Positions 26,028-35,516 of a stretch of 64,000 nucleotides of DNA are shown here, in pieces. The DNA lies in assembly GCA_965219935.1 (NCBI GenBank), contig CBDCOU010000003.1, positions 3,720,001 to 3,784,000 of the forward strand, written 5' to 3'. Positions within the stretch are counted from its first letter, which is position 1. Each line of letters begins with the position of its first letter. Origin of the DNA: Bin34 sp965219935. GTDB lineage: Bacteria > Chloroflexota > Anaerolineae > Caldilineales > Caldilineaceae. Made by a program: the position numbers and the translations under genes. The notes under the pieces were generated by a model, which had not been told where the DNA came from, did not search any database, and saw only the letters and a program-made list of their open reading frames with translations.

Positions 26028-26432
26028 ACGAGAGGACGCGGATTTTACACCACCGCCGCCGGACCGGGGGATTGTGAAGCCGGAGGGAGCACTGTTTGGG
26101 GCTTGTGGCCGCCGGTCTGCAGCCACGAGGCCGCAGGGCCTTCCGCCATGGGCGTCAGACAATCCCGCATTCGGTGATGCCTCTTCCAAATGGCCTGTAT
26201 CGGGGCGGGAGTGCCCTGCCTGCGCGCCCTGCCGCGGTCCGGCCGAAATCGATGTTGCCGACCACCCTCCGCCTACGACGGATTCAACCTTGGCGGGGCC
26301 GTTCAATTTCCTCCGATCCGCCGTCACGGTGATTGGCTCGCGCCCGGCACTTCAATAGGCGCAACCACCCTCCGCCACCCCTGTTGGCATCGGCCTTGGG
26401 CCAAGGCCGATAGCCCTGTATGCCGAACAGGA
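26028..26432. other. Intergenic region upstream of the tRNAs
   Basis: No gene is seen. An inverted repeat with 11-bp arms (26389-26399 with 26401-26411, one central base) sits about 20 bases beyond the metallopeptidase stop and may be its terminator or an mRNA end, but no T-tract follows. The tRNA promoter should lie between about 26030 and 26100. Confidence 0.4.
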
Positions 26433-28154
26433 TTAGCGTGCCGGCACGGCCGACGTGCGAAGAGACTCCTCAAGCTCGGCCAGCCGCTCTTCAGGCACCG
26501 AGTCCCGGAACGCCTCGATCAGATGGGCCGGGGCTGCCACACCGAACCGGTATTGGTTCATGTAACGGCGCAGTCTGTCCGTGAACTCCTCATTGCCGAT
26601 GTCCAGCCAAATCTCGCCCAGCAGCACCGCGGGACGCCGATAGTGGGTGGCGTGGTAATGGTCGAAGTTGTGATGGGGCTGGTCCAGCCACCATGGCTCA
26701 TCTCCGGCAAACTCGTCTCCGAAACCCTCATGGAGGTGCCGCCAGTAGGCAATGAACTGCGACCCGCTGAAATTCTGGTCGATGGCTTCCATCATGTAGA
26801 CATAGGACAGTTCAGCCAATCCCTCATCCAAACCGGGAAAATGGATGGGATCATTGTGCACTTGGAGGTAAATCCATTGGTGGGACACTTCGTGTGTCAC
26901 CGCAAAGGCCGTATCAAAGGGATGATCCCGGTATCGCGCGATGCCTATCTGTATCAAATTGGAATATTCCATCGCCGTTTCCCTGAGCGGAGACGAGACA
27001 AGGGTCAAATGCGCATAGGGATAGGGCATCCAGGCTTCTGAGAAGAAGGCCAATGCCTGCGCCGCCTGGTCCAGGGCCCGCAGGGCAACCGTCTCGTCTT
27101 CGGCATGGTAAAAGGATTGAACCCGAACACCGTCCACATCCAGGCTGGCGATTTGGTACAGGGGACTGGCCTGCAGGACGAAACCCCGTACCGGGCCGGT
27201 CACCCACTGCCGGCGCGTGTGCCCAGGGGCCACCGCCTCCTCGTGCACGGGAGTGCCACTGCCCACCAGCACCAATTCGGCAGGGGCCGTGGCGGCCACG
27301 GTCATGAATACGGCGTCGTGGAACCGTATGTCGGTATAGGACGGAATCGCCTGTATCCACCAGCCCTCTGCATTGGTACCCGGTGCTCCCGGTGCATGCA
27401 CCGCCAATTCAGGGTAGAAGTGCGGCAGATTGATCATGTCCTGATTGGCCCCATTGCGCACATGGACATCTTCGTTTGACAGCTGGGCGTAGTGAAGGTG
27501 CCAAGCGAGTTCAACGCGAACCCACCGGCCTGGATCCAGAGGCGCTGCCAATGGCAGTGCGGCCACGGTTGCCGAAGGCGAAAGGACGTACTGGACGGGC
27601 TCCCCGTCCACCCACACTTCACTCAAGTGCATGTCGGTGTGCATCCGTGGATGATTGGCAGGAAGTCGGAACACGATTGAGGACCAGGCATCCGCACTGT
27701 TGTTGCGCAGTGCAATGACAGCCCTTCCTTCGAGCACCCTCCGTTCCGGGAAAAGCTGCACAGACATGTCGTAACGGGTCAGGTGGGACAGATCCGTCAG
27801 CATGGATTGAAATCCGGGGCGCAGGCCCTCGGCATACGTCGAGAGAGGCGGAAAACCTTCCGGCCCTTGGCTGACCGCTTCCGCTACTTCCGCAGGCACA
27901 ACTTCCGTAGGCACGCGGTCGGCAAACAATGGCGCCGGCGTGGGGTGTTGTGCCGTTGCGGCCGCCAGCATGGGTGTCGGTGTTGGCAAGGATGCGCTTC
28001 CCGTGGAACCGGGGGGTGCCGCCATGTCTGGTTCGGGCCACAATGTGGTCTCCAGCAACATGCAGGACGATGCCGTAATCAAAACCGTGATACTGCGCAC
28101 TCCCCACTCGGGTATGGTGCGGCAATGGCGGAGCGCGCGCCTCCAGACCTTCAT
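26433..28154 (-). CDS. M1-like zinc metallopeptidase, membrane-anchored
   Basis: A 573-residue gluzincin. The zinc motif HEVSHQW is followed 20-odd residues later by GLDEGLAEL, whose Glu is the third ligand. This is the HExxH-x18-E arrangement of M1 aminopeptidase-like enzymes. The upstream exopeptidase motif GAMEN is replaced by TAMEYSN, so it may not be a true aminopeptidase. An N-terminal hydrophobic stretch (VRSITVLITASSCMLL) and a Pro/Ala/Thr-rich linker indicate an extracellular enzyme tethered to the membrane. The ATG at 28154 is preferred; a TTG 66 bases upstream is also in frame. Confidence 0.8.
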   Translation of the reverse strand: MKVWRRALRHCRTIPEWGVRSITVLITASSCMLLETTLWPEPDMAAPPGSTGSASLPTPTPMLAAATAQHPTPAPLFADRVPTEVVPAEVAEAVSQGPEGFPPLSTYAEGLRPGFQSMLTDLSHLTRYDMSVQLFPERRVLEGRAVIALRNNSADAWSSIVFRLPANHPRMHTDMHLSEVWVDGEPVQYVLSPSATVAALPLAAPLDPGRWVRVELAWHLHYAQLSNEDVHVRNGANQDMINLPHFYPELAVHAPGAPGTNAEGWWIQAIPSYTDIRFHDAVFMTVAATAPAELVLVGSGTPVHEEAVAPGHTRRQWVTGPVRGFVLQASPLYQIASLDVDGVRVQSFYHAEDETVALRALDQAAQALAFFSEAWMPYPYAHLTLVSSPLRETAMEYSNLIQIGIARYRDHPFDTAFAVTHEVSHQWIYLQVHNDPIHFPGLDEGLAELSYVYMMEAIDQNFSGSQFIAYWRHLHEGFGDEFAGDEPWWLDQPHHNFDHYHATHYRRPAVLLGEIWLDIGNEEFTDRLRRYMNQYRFGVAAPAHLIEAFRDSVPEERLAELEESLRTSAVPAR

Positions 28155-28753
28155 AAATGCACAGTGGAATAGGGTTTCGCCAACTTGCCGGCACTTATCG
28201 AAAACAAATTCTGCTGGCAATGTTCCATTGAAATTGGAGGAGGGGAACCGTCTCCATGTTGGAGTCGGAGTTCAGGTGCAAAAAGTTCCATGGAGGGCGG
28301 CGCGCAAGCCGGCCAACGCGCTGCAGCCATGGTGCATGTTCCTTGTTCACGGTCCGGTCGTGGTCGCAGTCCTCACAGTCCTCTGCTTGCTCCACCGCGC
28401 ACATCCCGACCACGGCTTGTGCAACTGTGCCTGGTTCCCTTTTTTGGCAACAGGAAATGGCCCGAATCCCGGCACTTTCATCCGAAGGGCGCCTCACCGG
28501 TGGACACAATGCAACTGTTCCGCCCCAACAACACCTCGGCGGGTTCGGCATGGCCGTGATCGCGTTGGCCTTGCCGTCCCCAAATACAACACCAGCCTGA
28601 AGCGCGGGCAGTGTACCTTAGTTCGGATGTCGGGTCCGCATGCACGCGGTGTGCGGAGCGGTCCATGCACGGTTTCGAAGCCGTGGGCATGTACCATTTA
28701 GCCGCCTCGCACCATTCTTGGATCGCCAGAACCCGGTTCCCGTTCCAACCGAC
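28155..28753. other. Divergent intergenic region, no gene seen
   Basis: The region lies between the metallopeptidase and mutS2, and both promoters must be inside. Frames present are out-of-frame shadows with no recognisable content. Confidence 0.4.
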
Positions 28754-31240
28754 ATGAACGACCACACGCTTCGGCTGCTGGAATTCGACCATGTTCGCCG
28801 GCAGTTGGCCGACCTGTGCCACTACAGCGGCGGCATCGAGTTGGCCCGCACCCTGCAGCCGGGTCGTCGCCTGGCATCCATCCAGGCGCAGTTGGATCTC
28901 ACTTGCGAGGCTTATGCTTTCCTGGCGGAGCAACCCGCCCCTCCGTTTGGCGGCGTCACGGATGTGGCGGAGTTGTTGTCCAGGGCCACGCGCCGGTCGC
29001 TTCTGCTGGGTGCCGAGTTGCGGGACATTCGGATCCTGCTGGATCGAACCGCCGCGCTGCAGAAGGTGTTTGGCAGTCAGGCGGAGGAGTATCCCGGCTT
29101 GGCTGCACTGGCCGCCCGCCTGCAGCCCTGCCCGCGGCTGGGCGCCGCGATTGCGGAGGCCGTGGACGAGCAGGGGGCAATCCTGCCCGGCGCCTCGCCG
29201 CTGTTGTCCTCCCTGCGCAACCGCATCCGGATTGCCCAGGGCCGGCTGTCCCGAATCTTGGAGGGGGTGGCCTCCAACGCCCGACTGGCCCCCTATCTCC
29301 AGGAAGCCATCGTCACCCAGCGGCAGGGCCGCTATGTCGTCCCGGTGAAGGCCGAATACCGCAGCAAGGTGCGGGGCATCGTCCACGACCAGTCGGCCAG
29401 CGGCGCCACGGTGTTCGTGGAGCCCTTCCAGGTTGTGGAGCAGAACAACGAGCTGCGCGTGCTGCTGGCCGAGGAGGAGGCGGAGATCAGGCGCATCCTG
29501 ACGGTGCTGACGGCCCAGGTGGCCGACGCGGCCGCGGACATCGGCCACAACAACAGCGTGCTGGCCGAGCTGGACTTCACCCTGGCCAAGGGACGGCATG
29601 CCTGGGATCTGGAATGCACCGCGCCGGAGCTGCTGGCGTCGCCCGAATTCACGGTGCCCTACGCCGCCGGAGTGGAAGATGGGGGGCAGGGAGCTCCGCC
29701 GCTGGGCCATCCCGGAACCTGCATCTGGCTGCGCAAGGCCCGCCACCCGCTGTTGTCGAGGGACGAGGCGGTGCCCCTGGACTTCGAGCTGGGGCCGGAA
29801 ACGACCCCGGCCGGCCACCGCCCGGCCCACGTCGTAGTAATCACGGGCCCCAACACCGGGGGCAAGACCGTGGCCCTCAAGACGGTGGGCCTGCTGCAGC
29901 TGATGGCCCAGGCCGGCCTCATGATCCCGGCCGGATCAGGCAGCCGCCTGACAGTCCTGCAATCCGTCTGGGCGGACATCGGCGACGAGCAAAGCATCGA
30001 GCAGAACCTCAGCACCTTTTCCAGTCACCTGACCAACATTGTCGGCATCCTCGAGGCCGCCGCCCCGGACAGCTTGGTGATCCTGGACGAGATCGGTGCC
30101 GGCACCGATCCGGAGGAAGGCTCGGCCCTGGCCCTGGCCCTGCTGGACCACCTGCGGCACCGGTCCGTCACAACCCTGGCCTCCACCCACTTCAGCGAAA
30201 TCAAGCTGTACGCCCACAACACGCGCGGCGTCTCGAACGCGGCCATGGAATTCGATGTGGAGTCCCTGCGCCCGACCTACCGGCTCACCATGGGTTTGCC
30301 CGGGAAGTCCAACGCCCTGACGATTGCCCGGCGGCTGGGGTTGGACCAGGATGTGGTCGCCAAGGCGGAAGGTCACGTGCAGGCCGATGCTGCCAGTGCC
30401 AACTCCATGTTGGAGGACATCCGCAAGGCACGGCAGCAGGCCGTCGAGTCCCGGGCCGCGGCCGCGCGGGAAAGGGATTTGGCGGAACTGGCGCGCAAGG
30501 AACTGATGCTGCGCCTTAGTTCGGTCGAGGAGGATCGACAAGCCGTCCTGGCCGAAACCAAGGCCGAAATGGAGGGCCTGCTGGCGGAAACCCGGCGCGA
30601 AATGTCCCGGTTGCGCAGGACGGCCCGCAACCAAATGCCGCCGGACGGATTGGGGAGACGGACCGGATCCCGAGCCGCGCCTGCATCCGAGACCGAGAAG
30701 GACCTGGCCGCCCTGGCGGCCAAGGTGCCCGCGGCCGCACCGGTGGGCATGCGGTCGACGCCCCTGAGAGTGCCCGGACAAATCGCCGTGGGTGATACGG
30801 TATGGGTGGGCCGTCTGCAAACCACTGCCAAGGTGACGGCCCTGCTGCCGGACGGCAAACGGGCCGAGGTGCACGCCGGCGGCATGCGCTTCAAGGCCAA
30901 GCTGCCGGAACTGGAATTGCGCAGCCGCGCACAGGAGGAGGAGCCGAAACCGGCGACCGTGATGACAACGACCAGGACGGCGGTCCGCGATGTGGCGACC
31001 GAACTGGACATCAGGGGCGCGCGGGTCGAGGCCGGGGTGGAGACGGTAAACCAGTACCTGCACGATGCCTGGGAGTGTCAGTTGCCCTGGGTGCGGGTCA
31101 TTCACGGGAAGGGAACCGGGCAGCTGCGATCGGCGATTCGGGATCTGATGCGGCGGCACCCCCACGTGGCCGGCATCCGGTCCGGCGAGACCGGCGAAGG
31201 CGGCGAGGGTGTAACCGTGGCGACCATCGGCAAGGACTAG
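28754..31240 (+). CDS. mutS2: Endonuclease MutS2
   Basis: An 828-residue MutS2. The N-terminal core and lever regions contain LLLGAELRDIR and SGATVFVEPFQVVE. The ATPase has Walker A GPNTGGKT at residues 365-372 and DEIGAGTDPEEGSALA as Walker B/signature. A coiled coil of about 100 residues (ESRAAAARERDLAELARKEL) follows, and a C-terminal Smr nuclease domain from about residue 750 includes LDIRGARVE and the HGKGTGQLR motif. MutS2 suppresses recombination or acts on collided ribosomes; the Smr domain is the nuclease part. The ATG at 28754 directly precedes the family's conserved N-terminus. Confidence 0.94.
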   Translation: MNDHTLRLLEFDHVRRQLADLCHYSGGIELARTLQPGRRLASIQAQLDLTCEAYAFLAEQPAPPFGGVTDVAELLSRATRRSLLLGAELRDIRILLDRTAALQKVFGSQAEEYPGLAALAARLQPCPRLGAAIAEAVDEQGAILPGASPLLSSLRNRIRIAQGRLSRILEGVASNARLAPYLQEAIVTQRQGRYVVPVKAEYRSKVRGIVHDQSASGATVFVEPFQVVEQNNELRVLLAEEEAEIRRILTVLTAQVADAAADIGHNNSVLAELDFTLAKGRHAWDLECTAPELLASPEFTVPYAAGVEDGGQGAPPLGHPGTCIWLRKARHPLLSRDEAVPLDFELGPETTPAGHRPAHVVVITGPNTGGKTVALKTVGLLQLMAQAGLMIPAGSGSRLTVLQSVWADIGDEQSIEQNLSTFSSHLTNIVGILEAAAPDSLVILDEIGAGTDPEEGSALALALLDHLRHRSVTTLASTHFSEIKLYAHNTRGVSNAAMEFDVESLRPTYRLTMGLPGKSNALTIARRLGLDQDVVAKAEGHVQADAASANSMLEDIRKARQQAVESRAAAARERDLAELARKELMLRLSSVEEDRQAVLAETKAEMEGLLAETRREMSRLRRTARNQMPPDGLGRRTGSRAAPASETEKDLAALAAKVPAAAPVGMRSTPLRVPGQIAVGDTVWVGRLQTTAKVTALLPDGKRAEVHAGGMRFKAKLPELELRSRAQEEEPKPATVMTTTRTAVRDVATELDIRGARVEAGVETVNQYLHDAWECQLPWVRVIHGKGTGQLRSAIRDLMRRHPHVAGIRSGETGEGGEGVTVATIGKD

Positions 31241-31252
31241 GGGGACGGATCC

Positions 31253-31342
31253 GTGTGGCGACACTTTTTCGGCGATCTGATTCTGCTTTTGGCCATCCTC
31301 CTGGCCATCTATGTGGGCGTGGTCCTGCAGTTCTTTGGCTAG
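31253..31342 (+). CDS. 29-residue single-pass membrane peptide
   Basis: GTG at 31253 is preceded by a strong GGGGGA eight bases upstream. It opens a 29-codon frame: a short basic/aromatic head WRHFFGD, an uninterrupted hydrophobic helix of about 17 residues (LILLLAILLAIYVGVVL), then QFFG and a TAG. It sits in the 121-base space between mutS2 and the HD-domain gene, in the same direction. The function is unknown; such peptides usually bind and modulate a membrane complex. Confidence 0.55.
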   Translation: MWRHFFGDLILLLAILLAIYVGVVLQFFG

Positions 31343-31361
31343 CCGGCCGGCGGTGCCTGCA

Positions 31362-32033
31362 ATGAACATGCAAGGACTGCCGCTTGATGCGGAGGAGGTG
31401 CGTCCGTTCTATGCCGACGCCGATCCGATCCACGATTTCGACCATGTGATGCGGGTGGCCGCCCTCGGCTGGCACTTGGCCCGGGCGGAGGGGGCCAATC
31501 CTGAAATTGTGCGCACGGCTGCCCTCCTGCACGATGTGCCCGTCACCGGGACGGCGAGGGAGGATCATCATGTGGTCGCTGCGGAGCAGGCGTCGGACTA
31601 CCTGGTTGGGCGGGGCGTGCCGGCCGCGGCCGTCGATCTGGTGGTGGACTGCATCAAGGGACATCGCTTCCGCAACCGCGGCGCCGCCCGGAACAGCCTT
31701 GAAGCCAAGTGTCTGTACGACGCCGACAAGATTGATGTGCTGGGCGCGATTGGCATTGTCCGTGCCTTTGCCTATGCCGGCCTCCATGGCCATTCGCTGT
31801 GGCACTGTGCCACCTTCGCCGCTTCGGAACCGGAACTCGCCGCAGGGACATGGCCGTCCACGCCGGCCCTTGAGTGGCGCACCAAGCTGGACCGGCTGGT
31901 CGATTCAATGCATACGGCCAGCGGCCGCGCGCTGGCCGCGCAACGGCACGCCGTGGCCCTGCGGTTTTGCGAAGCCCTGCAGGCCGAATACCTGCAGGCG
32001 TTGTCACCCAGTCCACTGAGTCCACAGGAATAG
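31362..32033 (+). CDS. HD-domain phosphohydrolase
   Basis: A 223-residue metal-dependent hydrolase. The HD motif residues are seen as H in DPIHDFDHVMRV, HD in AALLHDVP, and a distal Asp in YDADKIDVLGAIG, the typical pattern of PF01966 proteins of the YedJ-like type. These act on nucleotides or other phosphoesters. The exact substrate is unknown. The start is the ATG at 31362 following the small membrane peptide gene; the next gene begins eight bases after its stop, so mutS2, the peptide, the HD gene and moaB are probably co-transcribed. Confidence 0.82.
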   Translation: MNMQGLPLDAEEVRPFYADADPIHDFDHVMRVAALGWHLARAEGANPEIVRTAALLHDVPVTGTAREDHHVVAAEQASDYLVGRGVPAAAVDLVVDCIKGHRFRNRGAARNSLEAKCLYDADKIDVLGAIGIVRAFAYAGLHGHSLWHCATFAASEPELAAGTWPSTPALEWRTKLDRLVDSMHTASGRALAAQRHAVALRFCEALQAEYLQALSPSPLSPQE

Positions 32034-32041
32034 GATGCACC

Positions 32042-32551
32042 ATGTCATCGGTTAGCGAGCACAGGGCCCAGGCCGAAGGCCTTGGCGCGGTTTCCGTAGG
32101 TGTCCTGACGGTGAGCGACACGCGCGATCTGTCGACCGACAAAAGCGGCCAACTGATCCTCGATCTGGTGGCCGAGGCCGGACACAACACGGCGGAGCGC
32201 CGGCTGGTGCAGGACGAACCGGACCAGATCCGGGGCGCCGTCCTGGACCTGTGTGGATTGGGTCTGGATGCCGTGCTGTCCAGCGGCGGCACCGGTATCG
32301 GCGCACGCGACCAGACCTGCGACGTGGTCCGGCCCCTGCTGGAGAAGGAACTGCCGGGCTACGGCGAACTGTTCCGGATGCTGAGCTGGGAGGAGGTGGG
32401 TTCGGCGGCGATGCTGTCGCGCGCCGTGGCCGGGACCGTGGGCCGAACGCTGGTGTTCTGCATGCCGGGTTCGTCCAACGCCGTGCGTCTGGCCATGACC
32501 CGGCTCATTCTTCCGGAACTCCGCCATCTGGTCCACGAATTGCATCGTTGA
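32042..32551 (+). CDS. moaB: MoaB/MogA-type molybdopterin adenylyltransferase
   Basis: A 169-residue protein of the MoaB/MogA/Cnx1G fold. The signature SSGGTGIGARDQT is the conserved molybdopterin-binding loop, and the later FCMPGSSNAVRLAM matches the C-terminal motif. It should adenylylate molybdopterin before metal insertion. No other cofactor gene is nearby. Its last 47 bases overlap, tail to tail, with the glycosyltransferase gene on the opposite strand. Confidence 0.85.
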   Translation: MSSVSEHRAQAEGLGAVSVGVLTVSDTRDLSTDKSGQLILDLVAEAGHNTAERRLVQDEPDQIRGAVLDLCGLGLDAVLSSGGTGIGARDQTCDVVRPLLEKELPGYGELFRMLSWEEVGSAAMLSRAVAGTVGRTLVFCMPGSSNAVRLAMTRLILPELRHLVHELHR

Positions 32552-33521
32552 GCACCAGCCGGGCCGCGGAACCGTGTGTGGGGCCGGCCACTCCCCAGGT
32601 GCGCCGCACAATGTACAGGGGCCGGCCCTTGACTTCGTCGTAGATGCGGCCCAGATAGGCACCGATGATGCCGAGGAAGATGAGCTGGACCCCGCCCAGC
32701 AACAGGACGCTGACCAGGGTCGTGGCCTGGCCGCCCAGCGCGTTGATGCCGCTCACGCGCAGGATGATGACGGCCACGATGCCGGCCAGGGCCAGCAGGG
32801 CCAGCAGGAACCCCAGATAGGAGGCCATGTAGAGGGGCTGGTAGCTGAAGCCGGTGACGGCATCCAGCATGATGCGCAGCATGGACCGCAGCGGATACTT
32901 GGTTTCGCCGGCGTAGCGTTCGGCGCGGTCGAACCGGACTCCCGTCTGCCGGAAGCCCACCCAGCTGCTGAGGCCGCGCATGAACCGGTGCCGTTCGCCC
33001 ATGCCGCAGAGCACGTCCACCACCTGCCGATCCAGCAGGCGGAAGTCGCCCGTGTCCAGTGGGAGGTCCACGCGCATCAGGGAACGCATGAGGCGGTAGA
33101 AGAGACTGGACGTGGCCTTCTTAAAGAACGATTCCCCCTCGCGGCTGCGCCGGGCCGCATAGACCACGTGGTATCCCTCCCGCCACTTGGCGATCAGGTC
33201 CCGGAGGACCTCCGGCGGATCCTGGAGGTCCGCATCCATGATGATGACCGCATCGCCGCGTGCGAAGTCCAGGCCGGCCGAAATGGCGATCTGCTGATTG
33301 AAGTTGCGGCTCAGGTCCACCACCTTGATCCTGGGGTCGTGCTGCTGCATGGAGACCAGAATTTCCAGGGTGCGGTCGCGGCTGCCGTCGTTGACGCAAA
33401 TCAGTTCCCATTCGAGATCGGGCTCCTGATCCCCGCCGTCCCAGGTGGCGATCAGCGTTTCACAGAATGTGCGGGCGACCGGTTCCTCGTCGTAGAACGG
33501 CACCACAACCGAGATCAGCAT
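32505..33521 (-). CDS. GT2 family glycosyltransferase (polyprenyl-phosphate type)
   Basis: A 338-residue protein. The N-terminal GT-A domain starts with LISVVVPFYDEE and contains the nucleotide-sugar site CVNDGSRDRT and the metal motif IIMDADLQDPPE. Two membrane helices near the C-terminus (YLGFLLALLALAGIVAVIIL and VLLLGGVQLIFLGIIGAYLG) give the GtrB/DPM1-like architecture. It probably transfers a sugar to undecaprenyl phosphate at the inner face of the membrane for envelope glycan. The ATG at 33521 is chosen; the frame continues upstream to a TTG that lacks a ribosome site. Confidence 0.9.
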   Translation of the reverse strand: MLISVVVPFYDEEPVARTFCETLIATWDGGDQEPDLEWELICVNDGSRDRTLEILVSMQQHDPRIKVVDLSRNFNQQIAISAGLDFARGDAVIIMDADLQDPPEVLRDLIAKWREGYHVVYAARRSREGESFFKKATSSLFYRLMRSLMRVDLPLDTGDFRLLDRQVVDVLCGMGERHRFMRGLSSWVGFRQTGVRFDRAERYAGETKYPLRSMLRIMLDAVTGFSYQPLYMASYLGFLLALLALAGIVAVIILRVSGINALGGQATTLVSVLLLGGVQLIFLGIIGAYLGRIYDEVKGRPLYIVRRTWGVAGPTHGSAARLVLNDAIRGPDGGVPEE

Positions 33522-33720
33522 AGGAGGACCGGGGCGCGGAAAGACAGGAGAATCCGGCAACGGAAAGCAGCGGCAAGCGGTGCTAACATGGGGGTCATTA
33601 TCTCAAACCGGTTGGATCCTGCGTCCCCCTTTCGGCCCACAGTGTTGTCCCCTCCCGGGGCGCGCCACGGCGACAGGCCACAACGGCGGCCGCCGTCCCT
33701 GCATCGACGTCTCATCTCTC

Positions 33721-34395
33721 ATGAGTTTCTCTCGCAGCCTGCTGCGCCTGGCGGGTTTCGCGGGCGGAGCCCTGTTGGGCTTGCGCCTGCACTGGTTTCG
33801 ACAGCCGCGGCCTTGGCCGCGGCAGCTGGCATCCTGGCTGGACAGCGATCTGCGCCGCCGCTGGCTGGATCCGGCTTCCCTGCTGGACCCGATCGGGGTC
33901 CAGCCCGGCATGCATGTGCTGGAAGTGGGGTGTGGTACCGGGGTCGTGACCGAGGAGTTGGCGCGCCGCGTCGGTGAGCAGGGCACCGTGACCGCGCTCG
34001 ACATTCAGATGGCACTGATTCAGCGTGCCCGGACGCGCCTGCGGGAGGCCGGGCTGGCGGACCGGGTGCGGTTTCTGTTCGCCGACACGGCCGGTGCGCC
34101 GCTTGACCCGCAGTCCGCGGACCTGATCGTGCTGGGTTCCGTGCTGGGGGAGATTCCCGATCCCCATCCCATGCTGACGACCCTGTTCGGCGTGGCCAAA
34201 CCCGGGAGTCGACTCGCCGTCTACGAGGAACCGCTCATGCCGGGCGCCCTGCCCCCCGCCATGGTCCAGATGCACCTGCATGCCGCGGGGTTTCGGCGCG
34301 GCGGGCACATCCGGCAGATGACCCACTGGCTGGGGGTGTACTACCGCGATGGGGACGAGTGGGATCCGAACCTGAAACCGGGGACCATCCTGTGA
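33721..34395 (+). CDS. SAM-dependent class I methyltransferase
   Basis: A 224-residue protein. Motif I is VLEVGCGTGVVTEELARRVG, followed by VTALDIQ (ribose-binding Asp) and LIVLGSVLGEIPDP (motif IV). The Rossmann fold of a class I methyltransferase is therefore complete. The N-terminal 40 residues are basic and may form one amphipathic helix. The product could be a lipid, quinone or small-molecule methyltransferase; the closest pattern is the UbiE-like group. Its stop overlaps the GTG start of truD (GTGA). Confidence 0.85.
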   Translation: MSFSRSLLRLAGFAGGALLGLRLHWFRQPRPWPRQLASWLDSDLRRRWLDPASLLDPIGVQPGMHVLEVGCGTGVVTEELARRVGEQGTVTALDIQMALIQRARTRLREAGLADRVRFLFADTAGAPLDPQSADLIVLGSVLGEIPDPHPMLTTLFGVAKPGSRLAVYEEPLMPGALPPAMVQMHLHAAGFRRGGHIRQMTHWLGVYYRDGDEWDPNLKPGTIL

Positions 34396-35507
34396 GTGAA
34401 GAAGCCCGGCCGCGGCGACTGGAGGAAAGTGTCGAGTCCCTGACCGGGGCCGACCTGCCCTTTCGCACCCCGGACCTGTCCGGCATCGGCGGCCGCATTC
34501 GGGTCCAGCCGGAGGATTTCCGGGTGACGGAGATCCCGGCCTACGAACCGGCCGGCCGCGGCCCCCATCTGTACCTGTCGGTGACCCGGACCGGCCACAC
34601 CACACCGGAGGTGGCGGACCTCCTGGCGCAGGCCCTCAATGCGGACAAAGGTGCGGTGGGCTACGCCGGCCTCAAGGACAAGCGGGCCTGCTCCACGCAG
34701 ACGTTCAGTGTGTTGGCGTCCAATGGGTTTGTCCCGGACGAGGAGTGGGTGGCCCGCCGCCTGGCCGCCGAGACCTCCTTGCAGGTCAACTGGATGCGGT
34801 GCCACGGCAACAAGCTGCGAACCGGACACCTGCGGGGCAACAGCTTTGACATCCTGGTTCGGCACCCCGACACGCCGCCGCCGGAGGCGGTTGCCCGTGC
34901 GCAAGTCGTCGCGGACGCCCTGAGGCGGGACGGCCTGCCCAACTGGTTCGGTCCCCAACGCTTCGGCCACGAGGGTCGGAACGTGATCAAGGGTTGGCGG
35001 ATTGTGCACCGCGGGTGGCGCGCGCACCGTCGCTGGCTGCACAAACTCCTGCTGTCCGCCTACCAGTCCTGGCTGTGCAACCGCTATTTGTCCCTGCGCA
35101 TGCACGAAGGCCTGCTGGATTGCTGTCTGGCCGGCGACGTGGCGCGCAAGCATGAAACGGGCGGCATGTTCCTGGTGGAGGATGCGGCAGCGGACTCCCA
35201 ACGGCAGGTTGCCGGCGAGATTTCCTTCACGGCCCCGATGTACGGCCACAAGATGTGGGCGGCCGAAGGCGCCGCCGGTGAATTGGAGGAACGGATCCTG
35301 GCCGAACAGGAGCTGGTCGGCTTCAATTGGCGACGGGGTAAAGTAACAGGTACCCGACGCACCGGCCGCCTGGTGCCCTCGGACCTGTCGGTGCAGGAGG
35401 CGGCGGACGGCATCCGGCTGTCCTTCTCGCTGCCGAAGGGCGGCTACGCGACGGCTGTGCTGCGGGAAGTCATGAAGGTGGGCAATCCGGACCTGGCAGA
35501 GGATTAA
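34392..35507 (+). CDS. truD: tRNA pseudouridine synthase TruD
   Basis: A 371-residue TruD. The catalytic motif is GYAGLKDKRACSTQ with D96 as nucleophile. NWFGPQRFGHEGRN is the second family-diagnostic motif, and LRGNSFDILVR is the third. It makes pseudouridine 13 in tRNA-Glu and a few mRNAs. GTG at 34392 overlaps the methyltransferase stop, so the two genes are translationally coupled. The length fits the family. Confidence 0.93.
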   Translation: MSEEARPRRLEESVESLTGADLPFRTPDLSGIGGRIRVQPEDFRVTEIPAYEPAGRGPHLYLSVTRTGHTTPEVADLLAQALNADKGAVGYAGLKDKRACSTQTFSVLASNGFVPDEEWVARRLAAETSLQVNWMRCHGNKLRTGHLRGNSFDILVRHPDTPPPEAVARAQVVADALRRDGLPNWFGPQRFGHEGRNVIKGWRIVHRGWRAHRRWLHKLLLSAYQSWLCNRYLSLRMHEGLLDCCLAGDVARKHETGGMFLVEDAAADSQRQVAGEISFTAPMYGHKMWAAEGAAGELEERILAEQELVGFNWRRGKVTGTRRTGRLVPSDLSVQEAADGIRLSFSLPKGGYATAVLREVMKVGNPDLAED

Positions 35508-35516
35508 GCGAGCGTC

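Noticed and set aside
26389..26411. Strong terminator of the metallopeptidase gene
   Set aside because: The 11-bp arms leave a one-base centre and no T-tract follows on the minus strand; kept only as a possible mRNA end in the region note.
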